Assembly (NCBI GenBank): GCA_016210425.1 | Contig: JACQUE010000246.1 | Coordinates: 1-12,225, forward strand | Direction of reading: 5' to 3' | DNA: 12,225 nt | Source: Chloroflexota bacterium | Lineage (GTDB): Bacteria > Chloroflexota > Dehalococcoidia > JACQUE01 | Shown here: positions 7,840 through 12,225 of the stretch, piece after piece | Layout of the letters: every line of letters begins with the position of its first letter | Numbering within the stretch: position 1 is the first letter of the stretch | Program-made: the position numbers and the translations under genes | Notes under the pieces: generated by a model | The model's input: only the letters and a program-made list of their open reading frames with translations | Told to the model about the DNA's origin: nothing | Databases searched by the model: none

Positions 7840-8865
7840 CTAATACTGCCGCTCCAGGAGAAACGTAACAAGCTCGGTCACATCCGCCCGAGCGGCAGGG
7901 GACAGGTCTATATTTCGGAGGGTAGCCAGTGCTTTCTGGGCGTACTCGCCGGCCATTGCCTGGCATGCGTTGGGTACGTCCAGGCTGTTGAGGATATCGA
8001 GCACCTCCGCCACATCGCCATCGCTGGGCTCCCCGCCCCCGTATATCTTCTGAAGGCGCTTGCGCTGCGCCCCCTCGGCCCGCTCCAACCCGCAGACGAT
8101 GGGCAGCGACTTTTTCTTGCGTCGGATGTCGTTGTCCGAGGCCTTGCCCATGCTCTCAGGATTGCCCCAGACGCCGAGGATGTCGTCGCGTATCTGGAAA
8201 ACGATGCCCAGAGCCCGTCCGAACTCGCCGAAGCTGGCTGTCACCTCGGGGGAGTCACAGCCCATCAGTGCCCCCATCTCCAGCGAGCAGCCCAGCAGGG
8301 CGCCTGTCTTGCGGCCGATCATATCTAGGTAATCAGCGACTCCGGTGTCCTGCCTGCTCTCAAAGCTGATGTCCAGGTATTGTCCCTCGATCATCCGAAG
8401 GCACGCCCCGTGCAGTAGCTCATACGCGGTCAATACCTTGGCGGCGGGCAGTCCCAACCGGACCGCTTCCGTCAGCGCGAGGCCTGAGAGTGCCCACATG
8501 CCGTTACCCACATTGATCGCTTGAGGCGCTCCCCAGAGCCACCAGACAGTGGGGCGATGCCGCCGCTCCTTATCGTTGTCCTGGATATCATCATGGACCA
8601 GCGAGAAGTTGTGGGTGAGCTCCAGGGCGGCGGCAGCAGGGATCGCCTTGCGCCAATCGCCGCCAACGGCATCGCAGGCGAAGAGACAGAGGACGGGCCG
8701 GAGCGCCTTCCCGCCAGAGCCGGGGGTTGGCCGATAGTTCTCGTCCATCCAGCCCAGGTGGTACTGCATCATGCTGTAGAGAGGCAACTCGCGGCAGCGG
8801 AAGACTTCTCTGAAGCCTTCATCGAAAGCGGCCCTGTAGCGTTCAAACATGCCCGGTAAAGCCAT
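7840..8865 (-). CDS. Trans-prenyl diphosphate synthase (farnesyl- or geranylgeranyl-PP synthase)
   Basis: A 341-residue all-alpha polyprenyl synthetase that condenses IPP onto allylic diphosphates. The first Asp-rich motif is DDIQD (D92, D93, D96) with no two-residue insertion; the second is DDILG (D227, D228), where the usual last Asp is Gly231. GGKALRPVL (51-59) supplies the IPP-binding basic residues, and DNDIRRKKKSLPIV (244-257) follows the second motif. The residue five before the first motif is F87, a bulky chain-length floor residue that favours a short C15-C20 product and argues against long-chain quinone side chains. Position beside hpnC/hpnD suggests farnesyl-PP as a physiological product, but geranylgeranyl-PP cannot be excluded. 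The ATG follows GGGAGAAGCA, and the gap to dxs is 61 nt. Confidence 0.93.
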   Translation of the reverse strand: MALPGMFERYRAAFDEGFREVFRCRELPLYSMMQYHLGWMDENYRPTPGSGGKALRPVLCLFACDAVGGDWRKAIPAAAALELTHNFSLVHDDIQDNDKERRHRPTVWWLWGAPQAINVGNGMWALSGLALTEAVRLGLPAAKVLTAYELLHGACLRMIEGQYLDISFESRQDTGVADYLDMIGRKTGALLGCSLEMGALMGCDSPEVTASFGEFGRALGIVFQIRDDILGVWGNPESMGKASDNDIRRKKKSLPIVCGLERAEGAQRKRLQKIYGGGEPSDGDVAEVLDILNSLDVPNACQAMAGEYAQKALATLRNIDLSPAARADVTELVTFLLERQY

Positions 8866-8926
8866 TGCTTCTCCCGCTAGCTGAACAGGGCCATTGACCT
8901 CGGTCGCCTCTCAGCGATGGGCGGCG

Positions 8927-10813
8927 CTAGACCCGAGAGTAGACCCTGGACTTGGAGAGGCCGGGAAAGGTTGCTTTGATGCGCTGGACGATGCCCGCGC
9001 TATCCAGTCCCAATATCTCGCGCAGCTTCGATTGCGGCCCGTGTTCGATGAACTCGTCGGGGATGCCGAGGCGATCCAGACGCACATTGATCCCGGAGCA
9101 GGCCAACAGCTCCGCCACCGCACTGCCGAATCCGCCCTCTAGCGTGTTCTCCTCGACGGTCAGTACCCGCCCCGTCTTGGCGCTGGCCGACAGGATGAGC
9201 GCGTTATCCAGGGGCTTCACGAAGCGGGCGTTGACGACAGTACACTCGATGCCCTCCTGGGCGAGAGTGTCTGCCGCCTGAAGGCTGGGGTAGACGGTGC
9301 TGCCCAAGGCGATGATAGTTACGTCGCTGCCCTCCCGGATGATCTCGCCGGTGCCGAGAGGTATCTCCCGCAGGACTGGGTCCATTGGCACACCTAGGCC
9401 ATTGCCGCGTGGGTAGCGGATCGCCATCGCGCCGGTGTGTCGGGCTGACGTGTACACCAGATGTTGCAGCTCGTTCTCGTCCTTGGGGGCTGCAATGACG
9501 ATGTTAGGCAAACAGCGCAGATAGGAGATGTCGAAGACGCCCTGATGCGTCTTGCCGTCCTCGCCTACTAGTCCGGCGCGGTCGACGGCCAGCACCACGG
9601 GCAGGTCCTGTAGACAGACGTCATGGGCGATCTGGTCGAAGCTGCGCTGCAGGAACGTCGAGTAGATTGCCACAAAGGGGCGCAGCCCGGCCTTGGCCAT
9701 GCCGGCGGCCATCGTGACCGCGTGCTGCTCCGCGATGCCCACATCGAAGACACGCTTAGGGAACTTCGTCCGCACCTTGCTGAGCGCCGTCCCCTCCAGC
9801 ATCGCCGCGCTGATGGCCACGTAGCGCTCATCCTCCTGCATGAGGCGGATCAACGTGCTGGCGAAGACCTGCGAGTAGGTTGGGGCGCTGCTGCTGGCGC
9901 CGTTGGGCGATGCCGGCTGGTGGTACTTGATGGGGTCTTGCTCCGCCGGCGGATAGCCCTTGCCCTTTTCCGTGATGACGTGGATGAGCGGCGGCTTCTC
10001 CGTGTAGCCCTTGGCGATGGTCATAATGCTTTCCAGCTCGTGTATGTTATGGCCGTCGATGGGGCCCAAGTACTTGAAGCCCATCTCCTCCCAAAACATG
10101 CTGGGAATGATGAGCCCCTGTAGGCTGTCTTTGAGCCGCTTGGCAAGGCGGTATATGACATCGGCTTGGCTGAATCGGTCCGCGAACTGGCGGCTCCTCT
10201 GGACTATGGAAAGGTAGTCGGGATGGAGGGCCATCTTGTCGCGCCAGCGGGTGAGCCAACCGATATTCTCGGATATGGACATGCCGTTGTCGTTGAGGAT
10301 GACCATCAGGTTGCCCGGCTTGTGCTGGACGATATTGTTCAGCCCCTCGTAGCTCAGCCCGGCTGTAAGAGCGCCATCGCCCAGAATGGCCACCGCGTGA
10401 TTGGTCTCGCCACGTAGCTGAGCGCCCAGGGCATAGCCAAGAGCGATGGAGGGCGCCGTACCGGCATGGCCGGCACAGTAGGCGTCGTGAGAGCTCTCGC
10501 GGGGCTCCAAGAACCCGGAGAGTCCGCCGTGGGTCCTGATGGAGCAGAAGTTGTCGCGTCGCCCTGTCAGCAGCTTATGAGTGTAGCACTGGTTGGAGGT
10601 ATCCCAAACGATCTTATCTTTGGGGCTTTCAAAGACGCGGTGCAGGGCGATGGTGAGCTCGACGACACCGAGGTTGGAGGCCATGTGGCCCCCGTTCTTG
10701 TTCACAGTAGATATGATGACTTCGCGTATCTCGTCGGCAAGCTGCTTAAGTTCAGAGAGGCTAAACTTTCTGAGCTGGGCGGGCTCGTCGATCCTGTCCA
10801 GTATCCTAGTCAC
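8927..10813 (-). CDS. dxs: 1-deoxy-D-xylulose-5-phosphate synthase
   Basis: A 628-residue thiamine-diphosphate transketolase-like enzyme of typical length. It makes DXP from pyruvate and glyceraldehyde-3-phosphate, the first and flux-controlling MEP step. Seen in order: HMASNLGVVELTIALH (43-58, catalytic-site H43), GDGALTAG (145-152) with NDNG (174-177) for Mg-ThDP, IDGHN (252-256), GIAEQHAVT (359-367, with E362 the cofactor-activating Glu), DRAGLVGEDGKTHQG (411-425) and RYPRGNG (466-472). Two usually conserved spots differ: SNQ (73-75) where most DXS have GHQ, and GHAGTAPS (115-122) where GHSSTS is common. The start is GTG with a near-perfect AAGGAGGTG. As first gene of the cluster it ties isoprenoid entry flux to hopanoid production. 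It could be a second, specialised copy; a housekeeping copy elsewhere cannot be seen from here. Confidence 0.95.
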   Translation of the reverse strand: MTRILDRIDEPAQLRKFSLSELKQLADEIREVIISTVNKNGGHMASNLGVVELTIALHRVFESPKDKIVWDTSNQCYTHKLLTGRRDNFCSIRTHGGLSGFLEPRESSHDAYCAGHAGTAPSIALGYALGAQLRGETNHAVAILGDGALTAGLSYEGLNNIVQHKPGNLMVILNDNGMSISENIGWLTRWRDKMALHPDYLSIVQRSRQFADRFSQADVIYRLAKRLKDSLQGLIIPSMFWEEMGFKYLGPIDGHNIHELESIMTIAKGYTEKPPLIHVITEKGKGYPPAEQDPIKYHQPASPNGASSSAPTYSQVFASTLIRLMQEDERYVAISAAMLEGTALSKVRTKFPKRVFDVGIAEQHAVTMAAGMAKAGLRPFVAIYSTFLQRSFDQIAHDVCLQDLPVVLAVDRAGLVGEDGKTHQGVFDISYLRCLPNIVIAAPKDENELQHLVYTSARHTGAMAIRYPRGNGLGVPMDPVLREIPLGTGEIIREGSDVTIIALGSTVYPSLQAADTLAQEGIECTVVNARFVKPLDNALILSASAKTGRVLTVEENTLEGGFGSAVAELLACSGINVRLDRLGIPDEFIEHGPQSKLREILGLDSAGIVQRIKATFPGLSKSRVYSRV

Positions 10814-10901
10814 CTGGGCACCTCCTTCTTACCATCGCTATAACCGCGATCGGAGATGTGGCGTTTGCTCCTGAGGTGTCTCTTCGTGACCTTTCCTACT
10901 G
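10799..10901 (-). promoter_or_regulatory. Structured 5' leader of dxs mRNA that could hide the start site
   Basis: The dxs leader contains three segments that pair co-linearly with the start region. CAGUA (10901-10897) pairs with UACUG in the first codons (10803-10799). GGUCAC (10891-10886) pairs with GUGACU, which holds the GTG start (10813-10808, one G-U). CACCUC (10878-10873) pairs with GAGGUG of the Shine-Dalgarno (10824-10819). Interior loops are nearly symmetric (5/4 and 7/5 nt). A competing local fold exists: CAUCUCC (10858-10852) can pair with GGAGGUG (10825-10819), enclosing a small AUCGC/GCGAU hairpin (10850-10834). A GGAG at 10871-10868 could in turn release it. Found by eye only; no known riboswitch signature was recognised. 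Confidence 0.4.
10819..10827 (-). promoter_or_regulatory. Ribosome binding site of dxs
   Basis: The minus strand reads AAGGAGGTG, almost fully complementary to the 3' end of 16S rRNA, with its GGAGG core 7 nt before the GTG at 10813. It decides the start codon. The strength of the site makes its possible sequestration in the leader meaningful. Confidence 0.85.
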
Positions 10902-10927
10902 TAGATACCTAGGATAGCTATGCACCA

Positions 10928-10956
10928 AACTTACCACAGCCCCGATACGATGTCAA
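10928..10956 (-). promoter_or_regulatory. Sigma70-type promoter of the dxs-hpn operon
   Basis: On the minus strand a perfect -35 TTGACA (10956-10951) is followed by a 17-nt spacer and TAAGTT (10933-10928). The -10 hexamer matches the key first, second and last positions and is preceded by TGG, forming an extended -10 (TGnTAnnnT). The start point would fall near 10921, giving a leader of about 108 nt before the dxs GTG. No better promoter was found closer to dxs. Confidence 0.65.
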
Positions 10957-11199
10957 TTGCCTTTCCTGTGCACATGCCTGCAATGATCAAGGGCAGCATC
11001 CAGTTGAAGCCGAAGAAGGGACGAATCTCTGTGGAAAGCAGGGTATCGCCCGGTCACACTCCGTTACTTTAACACATAGGGAGACTGGAAGATACTCGCG
11101 CCGACCGCCCTGAGTTCCTGATAGGCACAGAGACGATGCAAAGCGCGCCGGTTCGGTTAAGGAGAAACGGATGGGCCGGAAAAGGCTTGACGGCATCCC
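10957..11199. other. Non-coding divergent intergenic stretch
   Basis: Between the putative dxs promoter and the putative crotonase -10 box there is no convincing gene. The 69-codon minus-strand frame at 10987-11196 has no ribosome binding site that I can see and no recognisable motif. I saw no strong inverted repeat or tRNA-like fold. This segment is where operators for a shared regulator of the two divergent units would be expected, but I cannot name a site. Confidence 0.5.
11159..11173 (+). promoter_or_regulatory. Alternative upstream ribosome binding site and ATG for the crotonase
   Basis: AAGGAG (11159-11164) sits 6 nt before an ATG at 11171 that is in frame with the crotonase and would add 29 mostly basic residues (MGRKRLDGIP...). 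The added part does not look like the family N-terminus, so the downstream start is preferred, but the site itself is as good as the chosen one. Confidence 0.35.
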
Positions 11200-11205
11200 T
11201 ATAAT
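11200..11205 (+). promoter_or_regulatory. Putative -10 box for the crotonase gene
   Basis: A perfect TATAAT lies 52 nt before the preferred ATG. There is no good -35 at 16-18 nt; a TTGACG occurs only 7 nt upstream, too close to act with it. If transcription starts near 11212, the upstream ATG at 11171 is not on the mRNA and the ATG at 11258 is the only start. Confidence 0.35.
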
Positions 11206-11257
11206 GAATCATCGGGGCCGGAGCCGGACAATTAAAAGACTGTCGAGGGAGGGGATC

Positions 11258-12112
11258 ATGGAGTACGAGAATGTCATCCTGGACAAATATGGGACGGACA
11301 ATCGCATCGGACGCATCACGCTCAACCGCCCGGAGAAGCTCAACGCCTTGAGCCAGGCGCTCCTTACGGACCTGGAGGCTGCCCTCAAGGAGGCGGAGGC
11401 GGACCCGGACATAAGGGTCATCGTCGTGCGCGGGGCGGGCAGGACTTTCTGCGCCGGCTACGACATAACGCCTCCCAGCAGCCCGCCGCCTGCGGCGCCC
11501 CCCGGCACGCGCCCCATCGACCCCATCCGGCGGCGGATGTACCAGGGGGCCAACCTTCAGCTCATGCTCTGGAACCTCTTCAAGCCCACCATAGCCCAGG
11601 TCCACGGCTACGCCATCGCCGGCGGCTGCGAATATGCCATGATGTGCGACCTCGTCGTCGCCGCCGAGGATGCGATCTTCGGGCACCCCGGCACGCGCGG
11701 CCTCGGCACTCCCCGCAACGCCTGCATCTGGCCGATGGTGCTGGGCATGCGCAAAGCCAAGGAACTCATGTATACTGGCAACATGATCGACGGGCGAGAG
11801 GCCGAGCGCATCGGCATGATCAATAAGGCCGTGCCTGCCGATAAGCTGGAGGAAGAGGTTACGGCGCTCGCTGAGCGCATCGCCATCCAGTCGGCGGACG
11901 CCCTGGCCGTGCACAAGCACTCCGTGAACCACTTCTACGAGGTGATGGGCATCTACCCGGCCGTCCACTGGGCAGCCGACTTCGATGCCGTCTACCAGTA
12001 CACGGAGCAGGCGGCGGCCTGGCAGGAATCCGTGCGGGAGAAGGGCTTGCGCGGGGCCCTGGCCCAGCGCGATGGGCCCTACGGAGACTACGGCGCGCGG
12101 CCACGAACGTAG
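11258..12112 (+). CDS. Enoyl-CoA hydratase/isomerase family protein (atypical crotonase)
   Basis: A 284-residue crotonase-fold protein acting on an acyl-CoA thioester. Seen: GRITLNRPEKLNAL (18-31), GAGRTFCAGYDI (59-70, first oxyanion-hole segment), and HGYAIAGGCEYAMMCDLVVA (116-135) with E125, matching one catalytic Glu of classical hydratases. The second Glu, in the usual FGQPE, is replaced: FGHPGTRGLGTPR (141-153) has Gly at 145. A Pro-rich stretch TPPSSPPPAAPPGTRP (71-86) sits in the loop after the oxyanion residue. A simple water-adding hydratase is therefore doubtful; an isomerase, hydrolase, lyase or dehydratase subfamily is likelier, and the substrate is unknown. The chosen ATG has GAGGGAGGGG 5 nt upstream (to its GGAGG core) and gives the family-like start MEYENVI. 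It is transcribed divergently from the hopanoid operon and followed after 48 nt by another gene on the same strand. Confidence 0.88.
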   Translation: MEYENVILDKYGTDNRIGRITLNRPEKLNALSQALLTDLEAALKEAEADPDIRVIVVRGAGRTFCAGYDITPPSSPPPAAPPGTRPIDPIRRRMYQGANLQLMLWNLFKPTIAQVHGYAIAGGCEYAMMCDLVVAAEDAIFGHPGTRGLGTPRNACIWPMVLGMRKAKELMYTGNMIDGREAERIGMINKAVPADKLEEEVTALAERIAIQSADALAVHKHSVNHFYEVMGIYPAVHWAADFDAVYQYTEQAAAWQESVREKGLRGALAQRDGPYGDYGARPRT

Positions 12113-12160
12113 ACGAGACACTGACGACAGACATAGTATATACGCCAGAGAGGAGAATTC

Positions 12161-12225
12161 ATGGACGCTAATGAAGCATACATTGCCCTGGCGGAGAGGC
12201 ACGGCTTCAAGGACTCGGCGCGCTA
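12161..12225 (+). CDS. Unidentified gene, N-terminal 21 codons only
   Basis: An ATG preceded by AGAGAGGAGAATTC, a strong ribosome binding site, opens a frame reading MDANEAYIALAERHGFKDSA(R) that stays open to the window edge. Too little is present to identify it. The 48-nt gap after the crotonase, with no visible terminator, suggests the same transcript and hence a related acyl-CoA function; that is inference from position only. Confidence 0.7.
   Translation, partial: MDANEAYIALAERHGFKDSAR

Noticed and set aside
7805..7966. N-terminal extension of the IPP isomerase to 7966
   Set aside because: Overlaps the prenyl synthase gene; the ATG at 7804 has a strong AGAGGAGG site and the conserved family start.
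10902..10920. Palindromic operator TAGCTATCCTAGGTATCTA at the start point
   Set aside because: Only the CCTAGG core is truly symmetric; the arms match only with a bulge and a mismatch, so it is not convincing as an operator.
10814..10921. TPP riboswitch ahead of dxs, a thiamine-dependent enzyme
   Set aside because: The leader lacks the conserved CUGAGA-type and ACCUGAU-type segments of the TPP aptamer.
10987..11196. Small minus-strand gene of 69 codons in the intergenic region
   Set aside because: No ribosome binding site, no recognisable motif, and composition like translated non-coding DNA.
11187..11205. TTGACG plus TATAAT as a full promoter
   Set aside because: The spacer is only 7 nt; sigma70 promoters need about 17. 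Only the -10 box is kept as a tentative call.
11069..12202. Long 377-codon minus-strand frame across the crotonase gene
   Set aside because: Antisense shadow of a clear crotonase in GC-rich DNA; the translation has no family motif.

Overview
The window is dominated by one long minus-strand cluster of ten genes for making hopanoids, the pentacyclic triterpenoid membrane lipids of bacteria. It covers the route from central metabolites to a side-chain-extended hopane. In transcription order (right to left) the genes are dxs, a trans-prenyl diphosphate synthase gene, fni (type 2 IPP isomerase), hpnH, hpnG, hpnA, shc, hpnC, hpnD and hpnE, the last cut by the left window edge. Spacing is tight: overlaps of 4 and 52 nt, gaps of 3 to 10 nt in the distal half, and 35 to 82 nt in the proximal half. 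This points to one polycistronic unit.

The first three genes supply precursors: DXS is the entry step of the MEP pathway, Fni balances IPP and DMAPP, and the prenyl synthase makes farnesyl- or geranylgeranyl-PP. HpnD, HpnC and HpnE convert farnesyl-PP to squalene through presqualene-PP and hydroxysqualene. Shc cyclises squalene to hopene. HpnH attaches adenosine to the hopane skeleton and HpnG removes adenine, which commits the product to C35 bacteriohopanepolyols. HpnA is a sugar-epimerase-like SDR whose step is unsettled.

Upstream of dxs lies a well-formed sigma70-type promoter (TTGACA, 17-nt spacer, extended -10 TGG-TAAGTT). The predicted leader is about 108 nt. It contains three co-linear segments complementary to the dxs Shine-Dalgarno, the start codon region and the first codons, so the leader could fold to hide the start site. 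This is the most interesting unexplained structure I found.

On the right, divergent on the plus strand, are an atypical crotonase (enoyl-CoA hydratase/isomerase family) lacking one of the two classical catalytic glutamates, and the first 21 codons of an unidentified downstream gene. The divergent region, about 440 nt, carries the control signals of both units.

The organism is a GC-rich, hopanoid-making, MEP-pathway bacterium that uses a type 2 isomerase and several GTG starts. A deep-branching lineage such as Chloroflexota is plausible, but that is a guess from protein flavour, and the window holds no rRNA or other phylogenetic marker. I saw no mobile elements, CRISPR arrays or tRNAs. The pathway itself is known. 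What may be new is its packaging with dxs and fni, the dxs leader, and several active-site substitutions.
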